DNA from: CAZDHT01 sp964505325
GTDB lineage: Bacteria; Planctomycetota; PUPC01
Direction: 5' to 3'
NCBI GenBank assembly: GCA_964505325.1
Contig: CAZDHT010000027.1
Span: forward strand, 1-33,426
Length of the DNA stretch: 33,426 nucleotides
This document shows, piece after piece, positions 1 through 8,885 of the stretch. Within the stretch, counting starts at the first letter, position 1. Every line of letters starts with the position of its first letter. The position numbers and the translations under genes are program-made. Below the pieces are notes generated by a model. It ran no database searches, was not told the origin of the DNA, and saw only the letters and a program-made list of their open reading frames with translations.

Positions 1-193
1 AGACGCGGCCGAGGGTCTCCTCGCTGCGGCTCTCCGCGTACGTGTCGCAGGTGTCGAAGAAATTGATGCCGAGCTCGAGCGCGCGCTCGATGGCCGGCTC
101 AAGCCCCTGCTTCCGCTCGCCGCCCAGCCCGCCGCACCCGACCCCGATCTCACTCACCCGGATGCCTGTCGAGCCCAATTCACGATAGTTCAC
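1..193 (-). CDS. Aldo/keto reductase, N-terminal part (runs off the window)
   Basis: The visible 64 residues have the classic aldo/keto reductase start: YRELGSTGIRVSEIGVG-type strand, then GINFFDTCDTYAESRSEE, which carries the Asp and Tyr of the AKR catalytic tetrad. The family reduces carbonyls with NAD(P)H in the cytoplasm; the substrate cannot be told from this fragment. The start is GTG at 193, with GGAGG about 7 nt upstream on the minus strand, and a good promoter lies at 226-254. The rest of the barrel, including the catalytic Lys and His, is outside the window. It is divergent from the lyase/sulfatase cassette, so co-regulation with sugar use is possible but only inferred. Confidence 0.85.
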   Translation of the reverse strand, partial: MNYRELGSTGIRVSEIGVGCGGLGGERKQGLEPAIERALELGINFFDTCDTYAESRSEETLGRV

Positions 194-225
194 GTCTGCC
201 CTCCTCGCGGTAACCTGCGCGGGCG

Positions 226-254
226 AGCCTACACCCCCAGCCGGCGGCTGTCAA
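226..254 (-). promoter_or_regulatory. Sigma-70-like promoter for the AKR gene
   Basis: On the minus strand TTGACA (249-254), 17-nt spacer, TAGGCT (226-231). The predicted start of transcription is about 25-30 nt before the GTG at 193. Confidence 0.55.
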
Positions 255-300
255 CCGCCTCAGGTTGCGGTCCCGGCCGCGCGCCCCGCTTTTTTGCGAT

Positions 301-328
301 TTGACTCAACGGGTCGGGCTGGTATACT
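301..328 (+). promoter_or_regulatory. Sigma-70-like promoter for the lyase/sulfatase cassette
   Basis: TTGACT (301-306), 16-nt spacer, TATACT (323-328). This gives a leader of about 85 nt before the ATG at 422. It is the only strong promoter seen upstream of the three-gene cassette. Confidence 0.6.
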
Positions 329-421
329 GAAGTCGGTCCAGCACCGGCCTGCCTGATCTGCTCTGGAAATGGCGCATGTGGAACGCGGCGGCTCCCGATT
401 AGCGATAGGAGCGCGACCAGC

Positions 422-3043
422 ATGAAAGTGCACGCATTCTGCCTCGTGGCCCTGCTGCTGATGCCAGCGGCGTCAGCCGTCGAGGTCCATGTGTCGGTAA
501 GAGAGCCGGCGGGGATCGCACGGGCGAAGGAGCCGTGTACCGGCGGGATCCCGTTCAAGCCTGGCGACGTGAAGGACGTGTCCGATCTGGCGTTGGTCGG
601 TGCGGACGGAAACGCGGTTCCCGCGCAGTTCACCGTGCTGAACAAGCACGCCGACGGCTCGGCGCGGTGGGTGCTGGTCGGCTTCCTGTGCAGCGTGCCC
701 GCCAGGGGGGTGGCGAAGTACACGCTCAAGACCGGGGTGAAGAATCCCGCACCCAAGACGCCGCTCAAGGTCACCGAAGATGCGAACCGGGCAACGTTCG
801 ACACGGGCGTGCTCACGTTCTCGGTGAATAAGGGCGGACAGGCCGAGTACGAGCTCTTCGGCAAAACGAAGGTCGGCGATAAGGCGGTGACAGACGGCGG
901 AGGGGCCACGCTTCGGAACTGCGAGTTGGAGGAGAAGACGGTCGGCGAGGGCCGCCGCGCGCGGAAGGTGACGACACTCAAGGCGGACGGCAAGACGTTC
1001 ACGTGTTCGGCCGGCCCGCCGAGGCGGCTGAAGTGGGAGTACAAGGGCCCGGTCCGCGCGACGCTGAGGATCGACGGCGACTACGGCGGCGTCGGCGGCC
1101 CGAAGCTCTCGTACACCGCGCGCATCACGGCATGGGCCGGTTGCGGCGCCGTCCGCGTGGAATACTCGCTTCGCAACTCGAATCCGGCCGGCGGGGTCGA
1201 CGCATTCATCAAGCGGGCCGCGATCACGCTGAACCTGGCGGTCGACGCGAAGCCGCAGGGCAGCGGCGCCGACTGGGCCGCGGGCGCCGATGGCGATGTC
1301 GGCCTGCTCGTCCAGAACCGCCACACCGGCGGCATCTACCGCGGCCCCGGAACGTACCTGCGCAGTCTCTTCGGCTGCGGCACGTCGCGGGGTTGGCCCG
1401 GCCTCTACGGCCAGAAGGTCGAGGGCAAGACGGCGTTCGTCGAGATCGTCTCGAAAGGCCCAAAGCTCACCGGCCGCGGCGCCGAGAAAGGCGCGCTCGG
1501 TTTCACCCAGGACGGCGTGTTCGTGCTGGCCGACCGCGCCCACAAGGACTCCGAAATCTGGCTCGACTTCTACAAGGGCACGCGCGACGCGGCGGCCAAC
1601 GCCGCTCGGGCCAAGGCGTTGCGCTCGAAGCTGATGCTCTTCGCGCCCGGCGAATGGTACAGCGAGACCGAGGGCCTCGGCATCGGCCGCTTCGGCACCC
1701 TGGCCGACGAGAAGGCGACGTACAAAAAGTGGGGCTGGAGGGATACGGGCAAGTTCAAGCCGCCGAGCCTGCCGCACATGCCCGACGCCTTCGTCTTCAG
1801 CGAATCGATCCACGACGTGAGCGAGGACGACTGCGTCGAGGGCTACCTGCTCCAGTTCCTCCGTACCGGCGACCGCGGCTTCTACGACTGGGCCGAGGCC
1901 TGGGCCGGCTTTTACCGCTGCCACGCCATCTACCGGGACGACTGGGGCCCGCGGTGGGGCGTCAAGGCGCCCGCCGGCAAACGCGTCAACAAGGGCCTCG
2001 CGTTCCACTGGTACGGCCCGCACATGTACAACTGGCCCGACACGCGGATGCACCGCTGCCACCACTACGGCCGCGGCATCTTCGACCTTTACCACATCAC
2101 GGGCAACGTCGACATGCTGGAGGCGGGACTCGACCTGGCCGAGCAGGTCGGGCCGGACGTCGCCCGCGGCACGCCCGGCGGCAAGTTCTCGTTCGGGCGC
2201 GCTTGGGGCCGCGCCCTGCTTACTGTCATCAGCGCCTGGCAGGCGACCGGCGATCCGAAGTGGAAGAAGACCGCGGACAACGCCGTCGCCTGCGTGCTCA
2301 AGGCCAAGAACTGGGACCCGGGCCTTCAGATCTACATGCAAGGGCTCGGCATCAAGAACTCCTACTTCGCGCGGGCGTGGACGAAGGGCCACTTCGACAT
2401 CAAGTCCAATCCGAGATGGTCGAAGATCTTCCGGCCCATCCCGCCGCGGCTGGACACGTACCTGACCGACAACGGCGTCACCTGCCGTTACCATCGCGGC
2501 GCCATCATCGCCAAGAAGGGCAAGCAGGAATGGGAGGTCACGTATCTCACGCAGGTTTTCGAGCTCTCTGCGTGTCACATGGCGCTCGAACGCTACGCAC
2601 GGCTGACCGGGAACAAAGAGTTGGTCAAGCGGCTGATCGAGGTCACCGAGGGCGTGGCCCGCCACTACTGGTCGGACAAGTGCCACTTCATGATCGGCTC
2701 GCCCTGGTTCGGCTGGCCGGACAAGGGCAAGGTGCTCGACCCGGCCGACTGGTCGGCCTCGCACGACAAGTGCCCGGCCGACGGAGGCGGCGTGCACAGT
2801 GGCTATGCGGCGCGGTACACGGCGGACATGTTCGCGCGGTGCTACTCGTTCACCAAGGATCCCAAGTGGCTTGAACTCGCCAAGCGAAGTTGGAGCCGCG
2901 GCAGCAAGCGGCTCTACCAGCGGAAGAGCCAGTGCGCGGCCGACGACGAGGTCGGCCCGTTCGCCTACATCCGCGGCGCGCACAACAACACGATGACCGA
3001 GTGCTCGGTGCGGATGTTCTATGAGGCGCCGCGCGCGAGGTGA
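422..3043 (+). CDS. Secreted PcRGLX/YetA-like rhamnogalacturonan-lyase-family protein (paralogue 1)
   Basis: An 873-residue protein with a signal peptide (hydrophobic core LVALLLM, cut near ASA-VEV, residue 19-20), so it is exported. Residues about 20-400 read as the N-terminal beta-rich (RIFT-barrel-like) domains of the YetA / Penicillium exo-rhamnogalacturonan lyase family (EPAGIARAKEP..GGIPF opening, then beta strands). Residues about 400-870 are helical and Trp/His/Tyr rich (WYSETEGLGIGRFG, HHYGRGIFDLY), as expected for the alpha/alpha-barrel. Known members cleave rhamnogalacturonan; the actual substrate here is not known. AGGAG sits 10 nt before the ATG. It is followed by a sulfatase and a second copy of the same family, which argues for a glycan-degradation operon. 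Family call is fairly sure, activity is inferred. Confidence 0.75.
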   Translation: MKVHAFCLVALLLMPAASAVEVHVSVREPAGIARAKEPCTGGIPFKPGDVKDVSDLALVGADGNAVPAQFTVLNKHADGSARWVLVGFLCSVPARGVAKYTLKTGVKNPAPKTPLKVTEDANRATFDTGVLTFSVNKGGQAEYELFGKTKVGDKAVTDGGGATLRNCELEEKTVGEGRRARKVTTLKADGKTFTCSAGPPRRLKWEYKGPVRATLRIDGDYGGVGGPKLSYTARITAWAGCGAVRVEYSLRNSNPAGGVDAFIKRAAITLNLAVDAKPQGSGADWAAGADGDVGLLVQNRHTGGIYRGPGTYLRSLFGCGTSRGWPGLYGQKVEGKTAFVEIVSKGPKLTGRGAEKGALGFTQDGVFVLADRAHKDSEIWLDFYKGTRDAAANAARAKALRSKLMLFAPGEWYSETEGLGIGRFGTLADEKATYKKWGWRDTGKFKPPSLPHMPDAFVFSESIHDVSEDDCVEGYLLQFLRTGDRGFYDWAEAWAGFYRCHAIYRDDWGPRWGVKAPAGKRVNKGLAFHWYGPHMYNWPDTRMHRCHHYGRGIFDLYHITGNVDMLEAGLDLAEQVGPDVARGTPGGKFSFGRAWGRALLTVISAWQATGDPKWKKTADNAVACVLKAKNWDPGLQIYMQGLGIKNSYFARAWTKGHFDIKSNPRWSKIFRPIPPRLDTYLTDNGVTCRYHRGAIIAKKGKQEWEVTYLTQVFELSACHMALERYARLTGNKELVKRLIEVTEGVARHYWSDKCHFMIGSPWFGWPDKGKVLDPADWSASHDKCPADGGGVHSGYAARYTADMFARCYSFTKDPKWLELAKRSWSRGSKRLYQRKSQCAADDEVGPFAYIRGAHNNTMTECSVRMFYEAPRAR

Positions 3044-3047
3044 CGAA

Positions 3048-3073
3048 TAGGTCCTATAGCACCTATTGGACCT
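3048..3073. repeat. ATAGGACC-type palindrome at lyase-sulfatase junction
   Basis: AGGTCC (3049-3054) pairs with GGACCT (3068-3073), and ATAGGTCCTAT at 3048-3058 is itself nearly palindromic. It lies just before the GGAGG ribosome site of the sulfatase. The same words recur at 4586-4612. Confidence 0.6.
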
Positions 3074-3090
3074 CTAGGAGGCAGTGACCG

Positions 3091-4566
3091 TTGAAGAACG
3101 TTCTGTTGTTCTGTGCGGATCACATGCGTCACGACGCGCTGGCGTGTAACGGGAACCCGGTCGTCGAGACGCCGAACCTCGACCGTCTGGCCGCGTCGGG
3201 CGTCAACTTCGCGAACTCGTTCACCCCCAATCCGATTTGCGTCCCGGCGCGGGCATCGATGGCTACGGGGAACTACCCGCACAAGTGCACGGGCATCAAG
3301 GACAACTCCGGCAAGATCCGCGACGACCAGGTCAAGATGGCCGAGCACTTCGGCGCCTGTGGCTACCGGACGTACGCCGTCGGCAAGCTGCACTACGTGC
3401 CGTACGCGCCGCCGGACCAGCCACGGCTTCTGCACGGATTCCAATACTGCGAGCTGTGTGAGTCCGGCCGCGTGATCAAGCAGTTTGACCCGGAAAGTAC
3501 GTTGCGCGGTCTCGAAGATTTTCACGATTACCTGTGCACCGTCGGCTGGGGTGGCTACGAGCGGGCGCACATGATCGGCAACAACGACATTCATCCGGCG
3601 CCCAGCCCGCTGCCGGCCGAGTACCACGAGGAGGCGTGGGTGGCCGACCGGACCATCGCGGCGCTCAGACGCCATCTGGATGAGAAGCCCGACCAGCCGT
3701 TCCTGGTGTGGTCGTCCTTTGCGAAGCCTCACTCGCCTTACGATCCGCCGCGGCCGTGGGACGCGATGTACGACCCCCGCGAGGTTCCGAAGCCGATCGG
3801 CGGCCTGGCCGACCTCGAAGGCCGCGACGTCGAGTTGACCCGACGGCCCTGGCATTACGGTTGGGACCGCGTCTCGCCGCAGGCCGTGCAGGTGGCCCGC
3901 GCCCATTACTTCGGCATGGTCTCGTTCCAGGATCACCAGGTCGGCCGCGTCCTCGACTTCCTGGAGGAGGCGGGGCTGGCGGACAACACCATCGTCGTGT
4001 ACATGGCCGACCACGGCGACCTCCTGGGCGACTTCGGCAACTTCTTCAAGTGCTCTTTCTTCGACGGCTCTGTCAAGGTCCCCTTCATCTGGCGGGCGCC
4101 CGGCGTCACCCCGGCCGGTGAGACCCGCCAGCACTTGGCCGGCCCGCTCGACCTGCTGCCCACCCTGGCCAGGCTCACCGGCTGCACCTTGCCACAGCCC
4201 GTGGACGGCGACGACCTGACGGAGATCTTGCGGTGGGACAACGCGCCCGGGCGCGAGTACTTCATCTCGCAGACGTGGGACCCGCCCGAGCAGAAGTACA
4301 TGGTCCGCACGCACGAATGGAAATACGTCTACTGCGAGGAGGGCGGGACCGAGGAGTTGTACGACGTAAAGGGCGATCCGCAGGAGCTTGATAACGTCGC
4401 GGCGGACAACGCCCTGACCGTCGAGCGGCTTCGAGGGCTCCTCATTGAGTGGTGTAGCGACAACGGCGACAAGCAGATGGTGAAGGACGGCCGGCTCGTC
4501 GCCTCGCCGGTCCGCGAGGAGAAGCCGTCGTTCAGCGACGGCATCATGGGCTGGCGGTGGTATTAG
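3091..4566 (+). CDS. Sulfatase (formylglycine type)
   Basis: A 491-residue alkaline-phosphatase-superfamily sulfatase. The activation motif is C50-V-P-A-R followed by ASMATG, the CxPxR signature in which Cys is oxidised to formylglycine by a sulfatase-modifying enzyme. Other metal or active-site segments are CADHMRHD near residue 8, a WSSFAKPHSPYDPP segment near 210 and YMADHGDLLGD near 305. The start is TTG at 3091 with GGAGG 9 nt upstream; no earlier start in this frame fits the family. No signal peptide is seen, so it may act inside the cell, or the true export signal is missing. It is flanked by two lyase-family paralogues, which suggests desulfation of the same glycan. The sulfate ester cut is unknown. 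Confidence 0.9.
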   Translation: MKNVLLFCADHMRHDALACNGNPVVETPNLDRLAASGVNFANSFTPNPICVPARASMATGNYPHKCTGIKDNSGKIRDDQVKMAEHFGACGYRTYAVGKLHYVPYAPPDQPRLLHGFQYCELCESGRVIKQFDPESTLRGLEDFHDYLCTVGWGGYERAHMIGNNDIHPAPSPLPAEYHEEAWVADRTIAALRRHLDEKPDQPFLVWSSFAKPHSPYDPPRPWDAMYDPREVPKPIGGLADLEGRDVELTRRPWHYGWDRVSPQAVQVARAHYFGMVSFQDHQVGRVLDFLEEAGLADNTIVVYMADHGDLLGDFGNFFKCSFFDGSVKVPFIWRAPGVTPAGETRQHLAGPLDLLPTLARLTGCTLPQPVDGDDLTEILRWDNAPGREYFISQTWDPPEQKYMVRTHEWKYVYCEEGGTEELYDVKGDPQELDNVAADNALTVERLRGLLIEWCSDNGDKQMVKDGRLVASPVREEKPSFSDGIMGWRWY

Positions 4567-4585
4567 GTGCAAGCGCACAGGCCCC

Positions 4586-4612
4586 ATAGGACCCATATGT
4601 CCTATAGGTCCT
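4586..4612. repeat. ATAGGACC-type palindrome at sulfatase-lyase junction
   Basis: ATAGGAC (4586-4592) pairs with GTCCTAT (4599-4605), and AGGACC/GGTCCT form a second, overlapping pairing. The words match those at 3048-3073, at the other junction of the same operon. Confidence 0.6.
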
Positions 4613-4644
4613 GTCAAACGGTGCCCCAAGCTGGAGAGAGAGCA

Positions 4645-7600
4645 ATGAAGAAGCTGTGTTTTGTGTGCGGCGTCATGGCGCTGGCGACGTGCGCGTTCGC
4701 GGCAGACCTGTCAATCCCCATCACCGTGCAGGAGCCGCTCGGCATCGCGAGGAAGTCGGCGCCTGTGTCCGGCGGCATTCCCCTGCCGTGGGGCGTGTAC
4801 AACAAGCCCAGCTGGTTCGCTCTCTACGCCGGCGACCAGCGCGTCCCCGCGCAGGTGGAGCCGCTCGTTACCGACGAGAAGGGCTTTTTCCGCTGGGTGC
4901 TGCTTGACTTCCAGACGGACCTGAAGCCGAACGAGAAGAAGACGTTCATCCTGAAGTTCGCCGCGCCGATCGAACAGCCGGTTGGGACGCTCGCCCGCAA
5001 CACCGGCAACGGCGTCGAGGTCGACACGGGCAAAATCAGGTTCACCATCGCCAAGGACAAGCCGTTCACCCTGTTCAGTACCGTAGCGGTGGACGGCAAG
5101 CCGCTCGTCGTCGGCGGCGAGGTCAGCTATACGGACGTGACCAAGGAGGAGGTCCGCCACGTCGCCGACAAGCCGAAGAGCATCGTGGTCGAGTACAACG
5201 GCCCGATGCGGACGACGATCTGTGTGCGGGCGCATTTCCTCGACGACGAGCAGACCAAGCTGACCGCCATCGCGCGCATCACCGCATGGAAAGGCCGCAG
5301 TGACGTCTACGTCAAGTACACGCTGGCCAACTCGAACCCCGAGCACTACACGTACCGCAGGATCAAGGACTCGACGGTCGAGCTCAAGTTTGCAGCAGAC
5401 CACGCCGGCACGATGGTCGGCGCGGCCAAGCCGCTCGAAGTCGCCGGCGGCGCGGTGATGACTCAGGGTCTGCACACCTCGAGCTACCGTCAGGACGTGA
5501 AGGGCCACACCAAGGTGGTGAGCGGGGACAAGCTCGTGTGGGAGGGCGTCGGGCCCAAGGACACCCCCCAGGGCTGGATCGGTGCCAAGGTAGGCGGCCA
5601 GGTGGTCTACGCCTGCGACCGGTACTTCGTCCACGACCTGCCGCGCCGGCTCGGAACCACCAAGAACTCGCTGCTCCTGACCGGCATCACCGAACGGTTC
5701 GACGGCCCCGAGATCACCTGGCGAGGAAAGAAGGTCCGCATCGGCCACCCGTGGAACGACAAGGTCCGCTGGCTGTGCGACTGTACGCACATTACCTCGC
5801 ACTATATGATCGACTTCGCGGCGCCGGCCGACCCGGCGCGGCTCTCCGAGATGGCGAAGACCGCGCTCGACCGGCTCCACGCCATGGCCCCGCCCGCGTG
5901 GTACTTCGAGACCGAAGGGCTCTCCGTCGGCAAGTTCGGCACCCAGGCCGACGAACTCAAGTGCTACGACCTCTGGAAGTGGAAGTACGACAAGCGCCGC
6001 ATCCCGACGCGCTCGTACGAACGCCGCCGCTACGTCAAGAGTGAGGACAACCATTACGAGACCGAGGAGGACATCGTCGAGGCCATTGTTATTATGTACC
6101 TGCGGACGGGCGGGCGCGCCTTCTACAACGCGGCCGAGGCGTGGGCGAACAACAACATGGACCTCCAGGCGTGGCGCACCGATGGCTGGCGCTGGCGTGA
6201 CGGCGGGGTGTGGTGGACCGCTGGCGGCCCGGCCGGCAACCGCCCGCAGCGCGACAAGGACCCCATCAGCGGCCGCCGCAACGGGCTCCCCGCCGTGTGG
6301 GCGAAGGACCCGTCCAACCGCGACCTGGGCATCCTAGCCAACTCGAAGGCCTGCTACTGCCACAACTGGGGCGCGGGCATCGCCCAGTGGTTCTGCGTCA
6401 CCGGCGACCGTGACGCGCTCGAGACCGCCATCGACAACGTCGAGCAGAATATCGACACCCAGGTCCGCGCCTTCCGCAAGGCGCCCGGCAGCCAGACGAC
6501 CTTCTCCCGCGACTTCACGCGGAGTTGCCGCCTGACCAACGCCACGCGCCTCATCGCGCCGAACGACGAGTTCGTCCGCGAAGCCAGCGACCTGCTCGCC
6601 CAGATCTTCTTCAAGCGGAAAATCCGCGAGCCCCGCGGCCTGGTCAACCCCGCCGTCCAGAAGCTCGACATGATGAAGTTCAAGTACGAGGACTACGTCG
6701 GCAAGGAGGGGATGGAAGCGAAGGAGAAGCTCGGCATCATCATCGACCCGTACAACGGCGCCCTGACCGACTTCCGCACCCGGCCGCCGGCCCGCTGGCT
6801 GCCCGTCATCTATCCCCACCAGTGGATGTTCCCGCCGCTCTCGCGGGCGATGGAATGCTACTACCGCGTGAGCGGGAACGAAGACGCGCTCGACTACTTC
6901 ATCGCGTACGGCCAGGGCGTCGCGCACCTGTTCTACCAGGAGAACCACTACGCCATCCATCACAAGCTCATGCTCGACTTCCCGAAGAAGGGCATCTGCA
7001 AGGACTACGCGAGCTGGACCCAGCCGAAGAACAAGCGGGCCAAGGGCATCGAGTTCTCCGGATACTTGACCCTGTTCCACCCTGACATTCCCGGCCGCGC
7101 CTATCAGTACACCGGCGAGGAGTTCCTCAAGCAGCGGGCCTTCCTCATCTGGGAAGGCGGCAGCCACCGCGGCTACCAGGCCAAGGACATGCACCGGCTC
7201 GGCGGTGTGGGCACGTGGGTCAACTGCAACGGCCCCCACTCCGAGTCCGTCGGCTTCACCGGCAAGACGTTCTACATCTGGGCGAACCCCAAGAAGGACC
7301 CGGAGCCGCCCAAGCCGATCAAGGACCTGACGGTCAAGGTCGAGGGCGACAAGGCGACGGTGTCCTTCACCGCGCCTGCCGACGAAGGCGGCGGCAAGGT
7401 CGTCCGCTACCAGGTCAAGTACTCCGACAAGCCCATCGTCAGCTATCAGGACTTCCTCAAGCTGTGGGCCAAGAACCAGGACGCCAAGCACTGCAACTGG
7501 TGGATGGCCGTCAACCTGCACGGCGAGCCCAAGCCCAGGAAGCCCGGCGAGAAGGAGTTCTTCACCGTGACCGGCCTGGACGAGGACATTGCCCCGACGT

Positions 7601-7674
7601 ACTTCGCCGTGCGCAGCTTCGACGACTCACACAACCGCAGCATGGTGAGCAACGTGGCGCAGCCGGGCAAATAG
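4645..7674 (+). CDS. Secreted PcRGLX/YetA-like lyase-family protein with C-terminal FnIII-like domain (paralogue 2)
   Basis: The chosen ATG at 4645 has GGAGAG about 6 nt upstream and opens directly into a signal peptide (MKKLCFVCGVMALATCAFA), giving 1009 residues. The N-terminal segment repeats the family opening seen in the gene at 422 (QEPLGIARKSAPVSGGIPLP against EPAGIARAKEP..GGIPF). The middle has WYFETEGLSVGKFGTQADE, matching WYSETEGLGIGRFGTLADE in its paralogue, then a helical barrel. About 120 C-terminal residues (PIKDLTVKVEGDKATVSFTA.. to SMVSN) look like a fibronectin type III module, absent from paralogue 1. It probably binds or cleaves a pectin-like or rhamnose-rich glycan outside the cytoplasm; specificity cannot be read from sequence. 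It is the last gene of the cassette. Confidence 0.75.
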   Translation: MKKLCFVCGVMALATCAFAADLSIPITVQEPLGIARKSAPVSGGIPLPWGVYNKPSWFALYAGDQRVPAQVEPLVTDEKGFFRWVLLDFQTDLKPNEKKTFILKFAAPIEQPVGTLARNTGNGVEVDTGKIRFTIAKDKPFTLFSTVAVDGKPLVVGGEVSYTDVTKEEVRHVADKPKSIVVEYNGPMRTTICVRAHFLDDEQTKLTAIARITAWKGRSDVYVKYTLANSNPEHYTYRRIKDSTVELKFAADHAGTMVGAAKPLEVAGGAVMTQGLHTSSYRQDVKGHTKVVSGDKLVWEGVGPKDTPQGWIGAKVGGQVVYACDRYFVHDLPRRLGTTKNSLLLTGITERFDGPEITWRGKKVRIGHPWNDKVRWLCDCTHITSHYMIDFAAPADPARLSEMAKTALDRLHAMAPPAWYFETEGLSVGKFGTQADELKCYDLWKWKYDKRRIPTRSYERRRYVKSEDNHYETEEDIVEAIVIMYLRTGGRAFYNAAEAWANNNMDLQAWRTDGWRWRDGGVWWTAGGPAGNRPQRDKDPISGRRNGLPAVWAKDPSNRDLGILANSKACYCHNWGAGIAQWFCVTGDRDALETAIDNVEQNIDTQVRAFRKAPGSQTTFSRDFTRSCRLTNATRLIAPNDEFVREASDLLAQIFFKRKIREPRGLVNPAVQKLDMMKFKYEDYVGKEGMEAKEKLGIIIDPYNGALTDFRTRPPARWLPVIYPHQWMFPPLSRAMECYYRVSGNEDALDYFIAYGQGVAHLFYQENHYAIHHKLMLDFPKKGICKDYASWTQPKNKRAKGIEFSGYLTLFHPDIPGRAYQYTGEEFLKQRAFLIWEGGSHRGYQAKDMHRLGGVGTWVNCNGPHSESVGFTGKTFYIWANPKKDPEPPKPIKDLTVKVEGDKATVSFTAPADEGGGKVVRYQVKYSDKPIVSYQDFLKLWAKNQDAKHCNWWMAVNLHGEPKPRKPGEKEFFTVTGLDEDIAPTYFAVRSFDDSHNRSMVSNVAQPGK

Positions 7675-7711
7675 AGTCGCAACTTCCGTGTCCAGGGCCG
7701 GGGTTTCGGTC

Positions 7712-7741
7712 TTGCGGTTAGGCACGTTCTTCGTCTAGACT
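7712..7741 (+). promoter_or_regulatory. Possible promoter for ald
   Basis: TTGCGG (7712-7717), 18-nt spacer, TAGACT (7736-7741), 40 nt before the ATG. The -35 box and spacer are weaker than at other promoters in the window. Confidence 0.35.
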
Positions 7742-7781
7742 CTTGGCTCTGAACCCGCAACGTGAAACGGAGGACCGATCG

Positions 7782-8885
7782 ATGATCATTGGGGTTCCCG
7801 CAGAGATCAAGGACGATGAATACCGCGTTGCGATGACGCCCGTCGGCGTGGAGATGCTGACCGCCGCCGGACACCGCGTGCTCATCCAGCAAGGGGCGGG
7901 GGAGGGGAGCGGCATCCCTGACGACCACTACTCGCGGCACGGCGCCGAGATCGCCGCGACCGCGGCCGAGGTGTGGGACGGGGCCGAGATGGTCGTCAAG
8001 GTCAAGGAGCCCCAGCCCGCCGAGATCGAGAAGCTCCGCGAAGGACAGATACAGATACTGTTCACCTATCTGCACCTCGCCGCGTCGCGTAAACTGACCG
8101 AAGGTTTGCTGGCGAGCGGCGCAACCTGCATCGCCTACGAAACGGTGGAGGACGCGGCCGGCCGGCTCGCGCTGTTGGAGCCGATGAGCGAGATCGCCGG
8201 CAAGATGGCCGTGCAGGAAGCGGCCAAGTACCTCGAACGGCCGATGGGCGGCCGGGGCGTCCTGTTGGGTGGGGTGCCGGGCACCTCACCGGGGTATGTG
8301 ATGGTCATCGGCGGCGGCACGGTCGGGTCGATGGCGGCGCGCGTAGCCGCCGGCTTCGGGGCATCCGTCGTCGTGCTCGACATTGATCTCTACCGGCTGC
8401 GCCACCTCGATGAGGTCATGCCGCCCAACGTGACGCTGCTGCACAGCAACCCGCAGACCATCCGGAAGCACCTCAAGATTGCGGACGCCGTGATCGGCGC
8501 CGTGCTGATCGCCGGCGCCAGGGCCCCGCGCCTCGTCACCCGCGAGGACCTCAAGACGATGAAGCCCGGTTCGGTCATTGTCGATGTTGCTGTCGACCAG
8601 GGCGGCTGCGTCGAGACCATCCGCCCGACCACACACCACGACCCGGTCTACACCGTGGAGGGAATCATCCACTACGGGGTGGCGAACATGCCCGGTGCAG
8701 TCAGTCACTCCAGCACGTTCGCGCTGACCAATGCCACGCTGCCATACGTGCTGAAGCTGGCGAACAAGGGCCTGGACGAGGCGATCGAATCGGATCCGGG
8801 CCTGGCGCTGGGGGTCAACATTCGCGACGGCAAGCTCCTGTGCCGGGCGGTGGCTGACGCGTTCCGCATGCCGGTCGGCGGCTAA
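7782..8885 (+). CDS. ald: Alanine dehydrogenase
   Basis: A 367-residue match to the L-alanine dehydrogenase family, which interconverts alanine and pyruvate plus ammonia with NAD in the cytoplasm. The opening MIIGVPAEIKDDEYRVAMTP, the substrate Lys75 in VKVKEP and catalytic His98 in FTYLHLA are present. The Rossmann motif is IGGGTVG near residues 182-188, and VANMPGAVSHSSTFALTNAT closes the active site. The ATG at 7782 has GGAGG 8 nt upstream. A two-residue insertion (Gln-Ile), coded by a perfect 6-bp repeat at 8046-8057, lies just before the catalytic His relative to the Bacillus and Mycobacterium enzymes as I recall them. Its stop overlaps the stop of the convergent MFS gene by 4 nt. Confidence 0.95.
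   Translation: MIIGVPAEIKDDEYRVAMTPVGVEMLTAAGHRVLIQQGAGEGSGIPDDHYSRHGAEIAATAAEVWDGAEMVVKVKEPQPAEIEKLREGQIQILFTYLHLAASRKLTEGLLASGATCIAYETVEDAAGRLALLEPMSEIAGKMAVQEAAKYLERPMGGRGVLLGGVPGTSPGYVMVIGGGTVGSMAARVAAGFGASVVVLDIDLYRLRHLDEVMPPNVTLLHSNPQTIRKHLKIADAVIGAVLIAGARAPRLVTREDLKTMKPGSVIVDVAVDQGGCVETIRPTTHHDPVYTVEGIIHYGVANMPGAVSHSSTFALTNATLPYVLKLANKGLDEAIESDPGLALGVNIRDGKLLCRAVADAFRMPVGG

Noticed and set aside
282..296. Terminator at the T run near 291-296
   Set aside because: No gene ends on this side and no clean stem precedes the Ts.
473..2983. Very long open frames antisense to real genes (for example 473-2983, 24454-26748, 30081-31487)
   Set aside because: They mirror GC-rich third positions of the sense genes, give Arg/Ala/Val-rich low-complexity proteins without family motifs, and lack ribosome sites.
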